A stretch of 64,000 nucleotides of DNA from Dyadobacter sp. 50-39 (GTDB taxonomy: Bacteria; Bacteroidota; Bacteroidia; Cytophagales; Spirosomataceae). The translations under genes were made by a program, and so were the position numbers. Positions 45,501 to 55,232 of this stretch are shown one piece after another. The DNA lies in contig MKSR01000034.1 of assembly GCA_001898145.1 (NCBI GenBank), positions 38,732 to 102,731 of the forward strand. Reading direction: 5' to 3'. Numbering within the stretch: the stretch's first letter is position 1; each line of letters opens with the position of its first letter. The notes beneath the pieces were generated by a model. That model did not search any database. It was not told the DNA's origin and saw only the letters and a program-made list of their open reading frames with translations.

Positions 45501-47516
45501 ATGAACCGACTCAGTCAACAAACAAGCCCATACCTGCTTCAACACGCCCACAACCCGGTGGATTGGTATCCCTGGGGCCAGGAAGCGCTGGACAAAGCCC
45601 AAAGTGAGAACAAGCCCATTCTGGTCAGCATCGGTTATTCGGCCTGCCATTGGTGTCACGTCATGGAGAGAGAATGCTTTGAAAAAGAGTCTATCGCCGC
45701 GGTGATGAGCCAGTATTTCGTGTGCATCAAAGTCGACCGGGAAGAGCGGCCGGACGTGGATGCGGTATACATGGACGCTGTGCAGGCGATGGGCGTACGC
45801 GGGGGCTGGCCGCTGAACGTATTTTTGCTGCCGGATAGCAAACCATTTTACGGGGTTACCTACCTTCCGCCCCAGAATTGGGTGCAGCTTTTGAAAAGCA
45901 TTAACCAGGCATTCACCAATCACTACGATGAGCTGGCAAGCTCCGCGGAAGGATTTGTGGCAAATATGGTGGCCTCCGAAAGCCAGAAATATGGGCTTGT
46001 GAACGCGGCCGTTCATTTCAACAGGGATGATGCGGATCTGATGTTCGAAAAGATTCGACAGCATTTCGATACCCAGAAAGGTGGTATGGACCGTGCTCCA
46101 AAGTTCATGATGCCTTCGATCTATAAATTTTTGCTGCGCTACTTCGATATCAGCCAGAATCCCGAAGCGCTCGCCCAGCTGGAGCTTTCGCTGAACCGCA
46201 TTGCACTCGGTGGCATATACGACCACGTTGGCGGCGGCTGGGCACGGTATTCGGTAGACGAGGACTGGTTTATCCCACATTTCGAGAAAATGCTTTACGA
46301 TAACGGGCAGTTGCTGAGCATCTACGCCGAAGCCTATTCGCTAACCCAAAACCCACTTTACGCAAACCGCATCAGGCAAACTATCCAATGGCTTTCAAAA
46401 GAAATGCGTAGCCCGGATGGCGGCTTCTTCTCGGCCTTGGACGCCGATAGCGAAGGAATAGAAGGCAAATTCTACATCTGGACCGAAGACGAGCTCAAAG
46501 CCGCGCTGGGAGATGACTTTGACTGGTTTTCAAAACTCTACAAAATATCGAAGAAAGGAAACTGGGAGCATGGTTACAATCACCTGCATCTGACCGAACC
46601 AGTTGAGCATGCGGCAAAAACCGCTGGCATACAAACCAGTGATTTTGCAGTATTGTATGAAAATGCATTAGCCAAGCTGGCCGAAAAGCGTAGCTGGAAA
46701 ATCAGGCCGGGACTCGACGATAAGCTGTTAGCTTCCTGGAACGGGCTTTTAATCAAAGGATTGACCGACAGTTATCGCGCACTGGGCGATGAAGAAATCC
46801 GGGAGCTGGCCGTTGCAACCGGCCGTTTCATTGCCGACAAAATGACCAGCGGTAATCAGTTGAAACACAGCTATAAAAATGGCATCGCCTCAGTAACTGG
46901 CTTTCTGGAAGATTACGCCGCGGTCATGGAAGCTTACCTGGGACTTTACCAGGTAACATTTGAAGAAACCTGGCTGCGAAAGGCCCAGGAGCTGGCCGAT
47001 TATACGATCAGCAACTTTTTTGACCAGGCCGAAGGCTTTTTCCATTTTACCGATGCGCACGGAGAAGTGCTCATAGCGCGAAAAAAGGAGCTTTTCGATA
47101 ATGTAATTCCCGCCTCCAATTCGATGATGGCCCATAATCTTTACACATTGGGCAAAATGCTGGATCGCGACGATTACCTGGAAATAGCCGACAATATGCT
47201 TTCGAAAATGACCAAGTTGATCCTGGCCGACGTGCAATGGGTGACCAACTGGGCTGCATTGTATTGCCAGCGCGCGGTACCTACCGCTGAAATCGCGATC
47301 GTAGGCGCCGACGCGGACGCGGTACGCAAGGACTTCGACCGCTTTTTTATCCCCAATAAGATCGTAATGGGGACAAGCGCCTCCTCCACCCTGCCGCTGT
47401 TGCAGAACCGGACGGACATCAACGCGAAAACGGCCATTTATGTCTGTTACGACAAAACCTGCCAGCTTCCGGTAACCAAGGTAGAAGAAGCGCTCGCCCA
47501 GCTTTCAGGGGTCTAG
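45501..47516 (+). CDS. YyaL/SPATA20-type protein with N-terminal thioredoxin-like domain (DUF255)
   Basis: Conserved cytoplasmic protein of 671 residues. The N-terminal DUF255 thioredoxin-like domain starts with [19 protein letters not shown] near residue 9 and has the redox-type Cys49-His-Trp-Cys52 in [33 protein letters not shown] follows. The rest is an alpha/alpha-barrel like N-acylglucosamine epimerases, with [20 protein letters not shown] near residue 233, [12 protein letters not shown] and [13 protein letters not shown] near residue 310. The biochemical role is unsettled for the family. The 3' end overlaps the convergent DinB-like gene by 4 bases. Confidence 0.93.
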   Translation: MNRLSQQTSPYLLQHAHNPVDWYPWGQEALDKAQSENKPILVSIGYSACHWCHVMERECFEKESIAAVMSQYFVCIKVDREERPDVDAVYMDAVQAMGVRGGWPLNVFLLPDSKPFYGVTYLPPQNWVQLLKSINQAFTNHYDELASSAEGFVANMVASESQKYGLVNAAVHFNRDDADLMFEKIRQHFDTQKGGMDRAPKFMMPSIYKFLLRYFDISQNPEALAQLELSLNRIALGGIYDHVGGGWARYSVDEDWFIPHFEKMLYDNGQLLSIYAEAYSLTQNPLYANRIRQTIQWLSKEMRSPDGGFFSALDADSEGIEGKFYIWTEDELKAALGDDFDWFSKLYKISKKGNWEHGYNHLHLTEPVEHAAKTAGIQTSDFAVLYENALAKLAEKRSWKIRPGLDDKLLASWNGLLIKGLTDSYRALGDEEIRELAVATGRFIADKMTSGNQLKHSYKNGIASVTGFLEDYAAVMEAYLGLYQVTFEETWLRKAQELADYTISNFFDQAEGFFHFTDAHGEVLIARKKELFDNVIPASNSMMAHNLYTLGKMLDRDDYLEIADNMLSKMTKLILADVQWVTNWAALYCQRAVPTAEIAIVGADADAVRKDFDRFFIPNKIVMGTSASSTLPLLQNRTDINAKTAIYVCYDKTCQLPVTKVEEALAQLSGV

Positions 47517-48031
47517 AGCATCGGAAAATACCGCTCTGCGAGCACATGGCTGTGGTGTAAGGGGTGACCCAGAATCACAAAGCCCAGCGCCAGCGCGTTG
47601 ATCTGGGTTTGATTGGCATTCCCCATCCGCGTGAGCATGGTCTGATCCATCTGCTTAAACAAAGTGATCGTGCTCTGCCGAAGCTGGTTGAATTCGTCCA
47701 GTAAATCGCCGACGGTCCGGCGGGCGGCAATCGTGTTGTCCGCCAGTAGCGCCTCATCATATCCCGGAAGTGGGGTCTTATCGTTTCTGGAAAACCGCAG
47801 CGCCCGGTAGGACATGATCCGCTCGTTGTCAATGACGTGCTGCAAGATGTCCTTTACCGTCCACTTTCCAGGAGCGTATACCCGATCTGCGAGCCGAGTC
47901 AGCTTTTCAATGTCTGAAAACACATGTTGGGGAGTGTATTTGGCAAAGCCCTCCAAAAGATCTATGTCTTCAATCAAATTGATGTACCTGTCAAAAAACG
48001 GGGGCATTGGCTGGATCTGCGATCTTTTCAT
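47513..48031 (-). CDS. DinB-like four-helix metal-binding protein
   Basis: Member of the DinB/YfiT-like putative metalloenzyme group, 172 residues, cytoplasmic. The three metal-ligand histidines are probably those in [18 protein letters not shown] near residue 64 and in [16 protein letters not shown] near residue 157. Between them lies a helix with [17 protein letters not shown]. Relatives include thiol transferases for bacillithiol or mycothiol and DNA damage-induced proteins; the substrate is not decided by sequence. It follows the DUF6265 gene on the same strand by 16 bases and overlaps the end of the YyaL-type gene. Confidence 0.8.
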   Translation of the reverse strand: MKRSQIQPMPPFFDRYINLIEDIDLLEGFAKYTPQHVFSDIEKLTRLADRVYAPGKWTVKDILQHVIDNERIMSYRALRFSRNDKTPLPGYDEALLADNTIAARRTVGDLLDEFNQLRQSTITLFKQMDQTMLTRMGNANQTQINALALGFVILGHPLHHSHVLAERYFPML

Positions 48032-48046
48032 GGTGTTATAGGATAG

Positions 48047-48550
48047 TTAATGTATTCTGCGGTAAGGATAATCTACTCTGCGCGGCTTTGACTGCACCTT
48101 TCCCTCGATATGCGCATACAGCGAATCACTTGATCTGAAATCGTACACAATCCGCGTGGGAAAATCATGTTTGAGATTTTCAAAGACAAACCTACGGCCA
48201 TCCATGGTTTTAAGCCTAAACAGTACCTGCTTCTCATCGTTTTGGCCTGCCGCCACCGGCGCGTAGACGATCTGGTTTTGCTCCCGGTAGAGCCGCACCT
48301 TTTCCAGCGGCGTGGTATCACCATTTGCCAGCGTATAACTGATGCCGGAAAACGCTGTCGGGCCTTCGCGGGTCCAGGTCTCGTAGATATCGCCCCTGGT
48401 GCGTTTATTCAACCAGGTCCCTACGATCGGCGAGAGCTTTTCAAAATCCTTTTGGGTAAAACCCGCATTTTGCGAGAAGGCGCACAGCGCAATAAGAGCC
48501 AGCGGCAGGGCGCGCCTGGACGGCTCAGGTAAAGACAGATAGGTTCGCAT
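48047..48550 (-). CDS. DUF6265 family secreted protein
   Basis: Exported protein of 167 residues from the ATG at 48550; the frame is open further upstream, but the added residues do not resemble a signal. The N-terminus (ALPLALIALCAFSQNAGFTQ) is a signal peptide. The mature domain opens with EKLSPIVGTWLNKRTRGDIYETWTR, a lipocalin-like first strand with the G-x-W pattern, and ends with KHDFPTRIVYDFRSSDSLYAHIEG, the feature I associate with DUF6265. Function unknown. It lies 15 bases upstream of the DinB-like gene in one apparent operon. Confidence 0.7.
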   Translation of the reverse strand: MRTYLSLPEPSRRALPLALIALCAFSQNAGFTQKDFEKLSPIVGTWLNKRTRGDIYETWTREGPTAFSGISYTLANGDTTPLEKVRLYREQNQIVYAPVAAGQNDEKQVLFRLKTMDGRRFVFENLKHDFPTRIVYDFRSSDSLYAHIEGKVQSKPRRVDYPYRRIH

Positions 48551-48766
48551 CGTTTTAAGCAATAGATGGATCTTGGGGTAAGATAGCAAATTTTGGTGCT
48601 TGTTTGCCCGGTAGCGCCCCTTACCTTATTGAAATCCCAATCGATTGTTTTTAAATACCATATTAAATAACCAACGGTTACGATACTCTCCAGCCAATGA
48701 GCGGTTTAAGGATTTGCTTATGTGTGTCTAAAATGTTTACATTTGGATATAAATCCTCTTTAAGAA

Positions 48767-49318
48767 TTGAGAAGACTCGCCTCGATAGGGTTACTGGCAT
48801 TGCTGCTCTACAATATGTTTGGGCTAAGTCTTGCTGTTCTTTTCTTTGAAAATGACTATCAGATTGCCACTACCGGTGATCCAGGCCAGGCGCTGGTCAT
48901 GAAAATGTACCTACCCTCGATCCCCTATGCACAAGCGCTGGAAATCGACCAGAACATCCAGGGGCTCGTGCGCCAGGATGGCCAGTTCTATAATCCCACC
49001 CAGGTTCTGCACCACAACGATACGCTGTATGTGACGCTGCAATCCAATGAAGCGGCGCGTGATCACTTCTTTGAGCTGGCAAACGCTATCCAGGTGCTCA
49101 ACGATCCTCAGACAGATCTCCCCCAAAGCCCTTACAGCAAAGCAGTCGAGCTGATGGGTAGTCTTTTGAAGATCTGTATCCCCGACATGTACAAATTCTC
49201 TTTCGCCCAAGGACGGACCGCGCACTATGCGACTTCTGTCGTTGAGCGCCCCTTCCAGGGAATGCACTACCTGTCTTACCAAAGCTCGCTAGCCACCCCA
49301 CCCCCCGAGCGCGCCTAA
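48767..49318 (+). CDS. Anchored protein of unknown function
   Basis: A 183-residue product from a TTG start. It has a hydrophobic N-terminal segment (IGLLALLLYNMFGLSLAVLFF) that should act as a membrane anchor or uncleaved signal, so the rest faces the periplasm. The soluble part contains ALVMKMYLPSIPYAQALEID, a VLHHNDTLYVTLQ strand pair and a late AQGRTAHYATSVVERPFQGM. I do not recognise a family. It is on the same strand as the beta-barrel and haloperoxidase genes that follow (112 bases to the next start). Codon use looks normal for the window. It is likely real because the frame and signal agree, but the start is uncertain. Confidence 0.6.
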   Translation: MRRLASIGLLALLLYNMFGLSLAVLFFENDYQIATTGDPGQALVMKMYLPSIPYAQALEIDQNIQGLVRQDGQFYNPTQVLHHNDTLYVTLQSNEAARDHFFELANAIQVLNDPQTDLPQSPYSKAVELMGSLLKICIPDMYKFSFAQGRTAHYATSVVERPFQGMHYLSYQSSLATPPPERA

Positions 49319-49429
49319 CTGCCGATAGGATTTTTAGCATACGATCACACTGCGCGTTTGCCGCCGTGTGCTATGCAACATTTTTCCGCGCCAAAACTCA
49401 TGGCGCACAACCTATTAATTCATTACTCT

Positions 49430-50356
49430 ATGATGCGTTCTTTACACCAAAAAGGGCTGCGGCTGCTTGGCATATTGCTGACCGCTGCGGGCCCGCTCTG
49501 CTGCGCTTACGCCCAAATGCCCAACGATGCGATTTACATGGGCAAGAAAACGGCCTGTCTGGCTGTTTCCTACACGCATAGCTCGTGGGATCAATACTGG
49601 GAAAATTCCTTAAAGCGCGAAAACCTGAACATCGGTACACACACCACCCAAAGCGTAATGCCGATGCTGGCGGTGGGCATTACCAAAGACTTCAATGCGA
49701 TCGTGGCACTACCGTACGTGTGGACGCAGGCCAGCGCTGGAAACCTCAGATGGCAGAAGGGCGTTCAAGATGCCTCGCTGTGGCTGAAATACCGGTTTTT
49801 AAATAAATCCGGTTTCTCGCTGCACGCCATTGCAGGTGCCTCGATTCCGGCCACCAACTATATCCCTGATTTTCTTCCGATGTCAATCGGTATCCAGTGC
49901 AAAACTGCCACAGCGCGCTTGCTGGCCAGCTACCGCCATAAGAGCGGCGTTTACCTGACTGCGTCGGGCTCTTATATTTTCAGAAGCAAAATCACGATAG
50001 ACCGCGATTCTTATCAGGCCGATGACCGGTTGTATAACAGCAATAAAGTTTCTGTTCCCAACGCTTATGACGCCTCGGCGAGGCTAGGTTATCTTAAAAA
50101 AGCAATCCAGGCCGAAGGCTTCATCGAATACGGAGCGTGCGATGGTGGAGACAACATCCGCCGTAACGATATGCCTTTCCCGACCAACAATATGAGAGCA
50201 ACTCTGGTGGGCGTGTATGCCAAGTACCAGCCGAAAAATATCGGTGTCAATGCCCGCGCTTCGCATGCGATCTCCGGCCGGAATATGGGTCAAAGCACTG
50301 CCTTTTCCGTGGGCGTGTTATACCAATTCCGCTATGCCAAAGATGCTAACAACTAA
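49430..50356 (+). CDS. Outer-membrane beta-barrel protein of unknown function
   Basis: I start this at the ATG at 49430 because the frame only then gives a signal peptide (GLRLLGILLTAAGPLCCAYAQ), for 308 residues. The mature protein is a series of amphipathic beta strands rich in aromatic residues (ACLAVSYTHSSWDQYWEN, ALPYVWTQASAG, LLASYRHKSGVYLTASGSYIF), and ends FSVGVLYQFRYAKDANN. Strand length and pattern suit a 12- to 14-strand porin-like barrel of the kind annotated as putative transporter. It lies 18 bases upstream of the haloperoxidase-like gene, so the two are co-transcribed. Confidence 0.7.
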   Translation: MMRSLHQKGLRLLGILLTAAGPLCCAYAQMPNDAIYMGKKTACLAVSYTHSSWDQYWENSLKRENLNIGTHTTQSVMPMLAVGITKDFNAIVALPYVWTQASAGNLRWQKGVQDASLWLKYRFLNKSGFSLHAIAGASIPATNYIPDFLPMSIGIQCKTATARLLASYRHKSGVYLTASGSYIFRSKITIDRDSYQADDRLYNSNKVSVPNAYDASARLGYLKKAIQAEGFIEYGACDGGDNIRRNDMPFPTNNMRATLVGVYAKYQPKNIGVNARASHAISGRNMGQSTAFSVGVLYQFRYAKDANN

Positions 50357-50374
50357 TATTCTAGACAGAAAACA

Positions 50375-51937
50375 ATGAAAATCAATTATATCTCCCTTCG
50401 ACCACCGATCACCCGGTATGTAATCCCGGCCCTTGCGGTGATGATGCTATGGTCTTGCTCGAAGACAGTCGACGAGCCCACCGCCGGCATCAGCTCCCCT
50501 TCCAGCCTGGACGAAAATGCCGGAACATGGAAGCCTTACCTGCTGGCTTCTGCCAGTGAAATCCCGGTTGCCGAGCCCAAACAAGCCACCTCTGAGGATT
50601 ACAAGGCAGAGCTTAAAAAACTCAAAGACGCAACCGATGCGGTCACCCCTCAGCAGCGCGAGCAAATCAATTACTGGGGTGCAGGCGCCGTGTTCCGCTG
50701 GAACGAGATCGCGCGCGAATTGTGCGCCCGTTACAATAGTCCGCCCGCTTCCACCCCGGACGGCAAATACCCCCTTCCTGATGCGGCCAACCCGCTGAAA
50801 GATCCCAAATTCCCGTTCGCTAACCCGCCCTATGCAGCCCGTGCGATGGCTTATCTGAGCGTAGCCCAATACGATGCGCTGGTAGCGGCATGGAACTATA
50901 AATTCAAATACAACCGCAAGGCCCCTTCCAAGAATGATGCCTCCATTAAAACGCTGCTACCGGTAAGTGACCTGCCTTCCTATCCTTCCGAAGATGCGGT
51001 GGTCGCCGAAGTCTCAGTGGTGATTCTGAAAGCGATGTTCCCTGGCGAGGTGCCTTATTTGGAGGCGAAACTGGCCGAGCATAAACACAGCAGAATATCG
51101 GCCGGATTGAATGTGGATAGCGATATTGCTGCCGGATCCGAGCTGGGCAAGGCCGTTGGCGCCAAGATCATGGCCCGGGCAAAAACAGACAAAATGAGCG
51201 CTGCCAACGGTCAGGCGATGACTGCGGCCATGATTGCCAATGCCAAAAAGATTGGGGTCACCGAGCCCTGGGTAAGCCAGGAATTTCCGCCGCGCCCGCC
51301 GATGCTTCCCACTTACGGCTTTGTAAAACCCTGGAATTTCGATTCGGCTACCGTGGTCGCCCTGCGCCCTGAGGCGCCGCCGGTCATTGGCAGCCCCGCC
51401 TTTCAGAAGGACATGGACGAACTGCTCAAAATCGCCAAGGGCCAAACCCGCGAGCAGGCGCGCATCGCCAGCTTCTGGTCTGACGGTGTAGGAAGCTATA
51501 CGCCTCCGGGTCACTGGCACAGAAAGGGCGCTCAGCTATGCCACGAAAACAAATACAGTGAAGTGCGCACCGCGCGCGCACTTGCCCTGCTGGGCACGAC
51601 TATGCAGGACGCCGGGATTTGCTGCTGGGACGTAAAATACTATTACTACTACCCACGTCCTAACCAGATGAGCAGCAAGATCAAAACGTCGGTGGGCCTT
51701 CCCAACTTCCCCTCTTACACCTCTGGGCACTCGACCTTCTCAGGAGCTGCGGCCGAAGTGCTGGCCCACATTTTCCCGTCCAGCAAAAAAGAGGTCGATG
51801 ATATGGCATCCGAAGCGTCCATTTCGCGGATCTATGGCCTGATCCACTACCGGTTCGACTGTGAAGTCGGCCTGGCCACCGGTCACAAAATCGGAAGCTA
51901 CGCCGTACAGCGCGCCAAGACCGATGGCGCTGAGTAG
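50375..51937 (+). CDS. Vanadium-dependent haloperoxidase / PAP2-type phosphatase family lipoprotein
   Basis: Exported protein of 520 residues with a lipobox (VMMLWSC, Cys near residue 28). The C-terminal third carries the vanadate/phosphate pocket shared by haloperoxidases and acid phosphatases: YYPRPNQ near residue 428, SYTSGHSTFSGAAAEVL near residue 449 with the catalytic His, and SRIYGLIHYRFDCEVG near residue 489 with the second His and Arg. The all-helical N-terminal half is typical of haloperoxidase-type proteins. Halide oxidation or dephosphorylation cannot be told apart here. A terminator follows 21 bases later. Confidence 0.85.
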   Translation: MKINYISLRPPITRYVIPALAVMMLWSCSKTVDEPTAGISSPSSLDENAGTWKPYLLASASEIPVAEPKQATSEDYKAELKKLKDATDAVTPQQREQINYWGAGAVFRWNEIARELCARYNSPPASTPDGKYPLPDAANPLKDPKFPFANPPYAARAMAYLSVAQYDALVAAWNYKFKYNRKAPSKNDASIKTLLPVSDLPSYPSEDAVVAEVSVVILKAMFPGEVPYLEAKLAEHKHSRISAGLNVDSDIAAGSELGKAVGAKIMARAKTDKMSAANGQAMTAAMIANAKKIGVTEPWVSQEFPPRPPMLPTYGFVKPWNFDSATVVALRPEAPPVIGSPAFQKDMDELLKIAKGQTREQARIASFWSDGVGSYTPPGHWHRKGAQLCHENKYSEVRTARALALLGTTMQDAGICCWDVKYYYYYPRPNQMSSKIKTSVGLPNFPSYTSGHSTFSGAAAEVLAHIFPSSKKEVDDMASEASISRIYGLIHYRFDCEVGLATGHKIGSYAVQRAKTDGAE

Positions 51938-51957
51938 CTCAGAAAAATGTTAGTGAA

Positions 51958-51996
51958 CAAAAAAGGTCCCTTCCATACCGGTCGGGACCTTTTTTA
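51958..51996 (+). terminator. Intrinsic terminator after the haloperoxidase-like gene
   Basis: AAAAAAGGTCCC / GGGACCTTTTTT stem around a 12-base loop with a T-run. It lies between this operon and the convergent YdeI-like gene, so it may serve both. Confidence 0.88.
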
Positions 51997-52010
51997 TGCG
52001 CCAGATGCCC

Positions 52011-52499
52011 TTAAAGGGATCGATCACCGGTTAGCCGCCGTCCGCCAGCCAGCATCTGGATCATTTTCGCGATCCGCTCCACTTTGGTTTCGTCCTTTTT
52101 GGCAGCGTATACCCAATCGCGAAACTCCTTTTGAGCGCCTTCGGATAGTTTAACAAAGTTAGCATAAGCTTGGGGTTCATCTTTGAGGCAATCGATCAGC
52201 TCCTGGGGTATAGCCAGTGCAGACTCGTCGGCATAGAGCACGATTTTCACCCAGTCACCTTCTTCTTTGCGGATCCTCTTTCGTATTTCTGCTTTAACAG
52301 CAAGAAAAAGCTGGCCGGAAGCCATAGGCATCAGGTTGTAGCCGGTCAATTCATAATCGTCGATCCGGCCCTTGACTTTGACCATTCCTGCCTTCCTTTC
52401 GATATCCTTCCGTATTTCAGAAATCACAACGTATGTCCAGCCGCCCTTGCCCGGCATTTTCTGCAACTGGTAATTTTTTTCTACCAATAATTCAGCCAT
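52011..52499 (-). CDS. YdeI/OmpD-associated protein with DUF1905 domain
   Basis: Cytoplasmic protein of 162 residues. The first half is a DUF1905 small beta-barrel (KMPGKGGWTYVVISEIRKDI near residue 14, VKVKGRIDDYELTGYNLMPM), and the second half has the YdeI-like helical region (ALAIPQELIDCLKDEPQA, then FVKLSEGAQKEFRDWVYAAK near residue 115). The pair of domains is a common composite in Bacteroidota. The role is unknown; YdeI-type proteins have been linked to stress resistance in other groups. It stands upstream of the two-subunit oxidoreductase genes in reverse order and may be unrelated to them. Confidence 0.8.
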   Translation of the reverse strand: MAELLVEKNYQLQKMPGKGGWTYVVISEIRKDIERKAGMVKVKGRIDDYELTGYNLMPMASGQLFLAVKAEIRKRIRKEEGDWVKIVLYADESALAIPQELIDCLKDEPQAYANFVKLSEGAQKEFRDWVYAAKKDETKVERIAKMIQMLAGGRRLTGDRSL

Positions 52500-52544
52500 T
52501 ACTTTCTCTTTTCAGGCGACCCATCCAGGGCCTCCCAGGCCATG

Positions 52545-54707
52545 CTAAGTGATGTTGTTGATGTCGAAAGGCAATTTACGCAAACGCTTACCAGTCGCGG
52601 CAAATATGGCGTTACCCAGCGCAGGGGCGATGGGCGGAAGCCCAGGCTCTCCTACCCCGCCCGGCACAGCACCGCTGTCGATGATATGTATCTCCATTGG
52701 AGGCGCCTCATTGAGCCGCATCACATTAAACTGATGATAGTTGGTCTGATCACATACACCGTTACTGAATGTGATACCGTCTTTGATTGCGGCGGTGATA
52801 CCCATGACGATATTTCCCTCGGTCTGCGCCTTCACATTATCTGGGTTGACATAGTAACCGCAGTCGATCACCGAGACGACCTTGTCGATTTTCACGCCCG
52901 CATCCTTTTTGGACACCGTAATGCAGCACGCAGAAATACTACCGAAAGATTTGAAGACGGCCATGCCCCTGCCGCTGCCGGCAGGCAATTTTTCGTCCCA
53001 ATTGGCCTTTTCGGCCAGCGTATCGAGCACTTTTTTGAACCGTTCGTCGGGCAGGATTTCCAGGCGCGCCTTCAGGGGATCTTTTTGGGCAAGATGTGCC
53101 AGCTCATCGATAAAGCATTCCTGGCCCCAGCCGAAATTGGAAGCATACACAGAGCGCCACCAGACAACAGGAATGTCGGTTTTCACATGGGTCCAGCTCA
53201 CTTTGGAGGCACCCGCAAACTCGTACTTATTGTTGGCCGTACTGATCTCCTCGCTCAGCCAGGGGTCTGCTTCATCTTCTTTGAGCCCCTTGAAAACTTG
53301 TCCTACGATCGACTCGCCGATCGCGTGGTGGTGAAAGCCAGCAATTTTGCCATCCTGTACGAACCCCTGCATATGACTTAGCATGCCCGGGCGGTAAGGG
53401 CCCTGGGTAATGTCATCCTCACGGGTCCAGATCACTTTAACAGGCCTTTTGAGCTCTTTGGAGATGTGGCACGCTTCCAGCAGGAAGTCGTGGTAGGCCT
53501 TCCGGCCAAAGGCGCCGCCCAACAGCGTTACATTGATTTTGACCTGCTCGGGCTTCACTTTCAGATAGCCACACACATCGCGCATGGCCCAGTCAGGCCC
53601 CTGAACGGGCGCCCATATCTCGACTGTCCCGTCATCCTTGACGTGCACGACTGCATTTTCGGGCTCGATCGGGGCATGCGCCAGAAACGGGGTCTCATAG
53701 TGCGATTCAAGCTTTTCCTTCGCATTCGCATATTTGACCGTGAAGTCGCCTTTTTCCTCAAAGTTTACGCCTTCTTTTTTCGCAGCCTCATAAGTAGCGG
53801 CGAAATAGCTCGCGGTGTCAACGGTTTTGGCATAATCCGCATTATCCCAGTTAACTTTCAGCGCCCGCTTACCCTTTAAAGCAGCCCACCAGTTGGTGGC
53901 CACTACGGCCACAGCCTCTGAGGTCCGGTGCGGCATGGTGCGCTCGGTTTTGATCACCTGCAAGACGCCCTTAACCTTTTTGGCCTCCGTATCCTCGATC
54001 GATGCCACCTTACCATGGATCATCGGTGAATGCACAATGGCCGCATACACCATGCCAGGCACGTCCACGTCAATGCCGTAAACAGCCTTGCCGGTTACGC
54101 GCTCAGGAACATCCAGGCGCTTGTTATACTTTCCAATGATTTTGAAATCCTTGGGATCTTTCAGCTTGGGTTCCTTGGGGATTTCCAGCTTGGATGCCTC
54201 GTCTGCTAGCTCTGAGTATGAAAGGCTCCTTCCGCTGGCCTTGTGCCATATCTTGCCGTCTGCGGCCGTGCATTCAGACAGGGCAACATTCCATCTTTTG
54301 GCTGCGGTAGTGGTGAGCATTTCACGCGCGGCAGCGCCCGCCTTGCGGATGGGCATCCAAAGCCCACGCACAGAGCTGCTGCCCCCCGAGGTCTGACTGC
54401 CATATTTTCCCATTCCGTCGCTTTGCACGATCAGCACCTTATCAAGGCTCACTTCCAGTTCCTCTGCAAGAAGCGAAGGCACAGCCTGCGTGGATCCCTG
54501 GCCCATGTCCGGGCGTGGGTTGACCAGCGTGATACCACCACTGGTGTCGATAATGATGAAGGGATTGATTTCCAGCCTTAAAACCGCAGGGGTGATCTTT
54601 TTCAGAGAAGCATCCTTGGTAAAGCCCGAAATGCCCACTGCCAATCCGAGTGAGCTTATGCCGGCCGCTTTTAAAAAGTCGCGCCGCGATGTAGGTATTT
54701 TTCCCAA
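52545..54707 (-). CDS. Molybdenum hydroxylase large subunit (isoquinoline 1-oxidoreductase beta-like)
   Basis: Molybdopterin-binding catalytic subunit of the xanthine dehydrogenase superfamily. The 720 residues begin with a twin-arginine type leader (TSRRDFLKAAGISSLGLAVG near residue 6), so it is exported folded. Features include the early RPDMGQGSTQAVPSLLAEEL near residue 70 and LGGAFGRKAYHDFLLEA near residue 389. LPPIAPALGNAIFAATGKRL at the end is typical of IorB-type proteins and holds the region of the active-site Glu (GVGEPGLPPI). It partners with the small iron-sulfur subunit encoded just upstream. No FAD subunit is present, consistent with this class. Confidence 0.9.
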   Translation of the reverse strand: MGKIPTSRRDFLKAAGISSLGLAVGISGFTKDASLKKITPAVLRLEINPFIIIDTSGGITLVNPRPDMGQGSTQAVPSLLAEELEVSLDKVLIVQSDGMGKYGSQTSGGSSSVRGLWMPIRKAGAAAREMLTTTAAKRWNVALSECTAADGKIWHKASGRSLSYSELADEASKLEIPKEPKLKDPKDFKIIGKYNKRLDVPERVTGKAVYGIDVDVPGMVYAAIVHSPMIHGKVASIEDTEAKKVKGVLQVIKTERTMPHRTSEAVAVVATNWWAALKGKRALKVNWDNADYAKTVDTASYFAATYEAAKKEGVNFEEKGDFTVKYANAKEKLESHYETPFLAHAPIEPENAVVHVKDDGTVEIWAPVQGPDWAMRDVCGYLKVKPEQVKINVTLLGGAFGRKAYHDFLLEACHISKELKRPVKVIWTREDDITQGPYRPGMLSHMQGFVQDGKIAGFHHHAIGESIVGQVFKGLKEDEADPWLSEEISTANNKYEFAGASKVSWTHVKTDIPVVWWRSVYASNFGWGQECFIDELAHLAQKDPLKARLEILPDERFKKVLDTLAEKANWDEKLPAGSGRGMAVFKSFGSISACCITVSKKDAGVKIDKVVSVIDCGYYVNPDNVKAQTEGNIVMGITAAIKDGITFSNGVCDQTNYHQFNVMRLNEAPPMEIHIIDSGAVPGGVGEPGLPPIAPALGNAIFAATGKRLRKLPFDINNIT

Positions 54708-54740
54708 TTTGTTATGTGGCTAAGGTTGATGAAATGGGCA

Positions 54741-55232
54741 TTAGCGCTGGCCGATCCCTTTGTCGGCAACTTTCATTTCCGCCGAAGCGCGGTGAATGGC
54801 CTTTCGGATCCGGTCGTAAGTGCCACACCGGCACAAATTACCGCTCATGGCCGCGTCAATATCCGAATCGCTGGGAGAGGGATTCGATTTAAGCAGCGCG
54901 GCCGCTGACATGATTTGTCCGGACTGACAGTAGCCACATTGGGGCACCTGCTCTTCGATCCATGCTTTTTGGATAATGCTCATCTTGCCGTCTGCGATTC
55001 CTTCGATGGTGGTGATCTTGTCGTTTCTGCCCACACTGGAAACCGGGGTCTGGCATGCGCGGGTGGGCTGCCCGTTCAAATGAATAGTGCAGGCGCCGCA
55101 AAGCGCCATGCCGCACCCGAATTTGGTCCCTTTCAAATCGGCAAAGTCGCGTATTACCCACAACAAAGGCATGTCGGGTTCCACATCGACTTTCACCTTT
55201 TTGCCATTCAATGATAGGTTGTATACAGCCAT
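54741..55232 (-). CDS. Molybdenum hydroxylase small subunit, [2Fe-2S] protein (isoquinoline 1-oxidoreductase alpha-like)
   Basis: Electron-transfer subunit with two [2Fe-2S] clusters, 163 residues. The first, plant-ferredoxin-type cluster is formed by Cys in [20 protein letters not shown] near residue 35 and a fourth Cys in TRACQTPV. The second helical cluster has [16 protein letters not shown] near residue 97 and [16 protein letters not shown] near residue 131. The order of cysteines is that of XDH-family small subunits. It lies 33 bases upstream of the large subunit on the same strand. It has no signal of its own and would be carried with the Tat-exported partner. Confidence 0.94.
   Translation of the reverse strand: MAVYNLSLNGKKVKVDVEPDMPLLWVIRDFADLKGTKFGCGMALCGACTIHLNGQPTRACQTPVSSVGRNDKITTIEGIADGKMSIIQKAWIEEQVPQCGYCQSGQIMSAAALLKSNPSPSDSDIDAAMSGNLCRCGTYDRIRKAIHRASAEMKVADKGIGQR

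Noticed and set aside
45129-46280. 383-codon minus-strand open frame opposite the T9SS cargo and YyaL-type genes
   Set aside because: It spans the junction of two genes with clear motifs on the + strand and shows no family features of its own.
52542-53381. 279-codon + strand open frame opposite the molybdenum hydroxylase large subunit
   Set aside because: The minus-strand frame has the diagnostic motifs; this one does not and lies wholly inside it.
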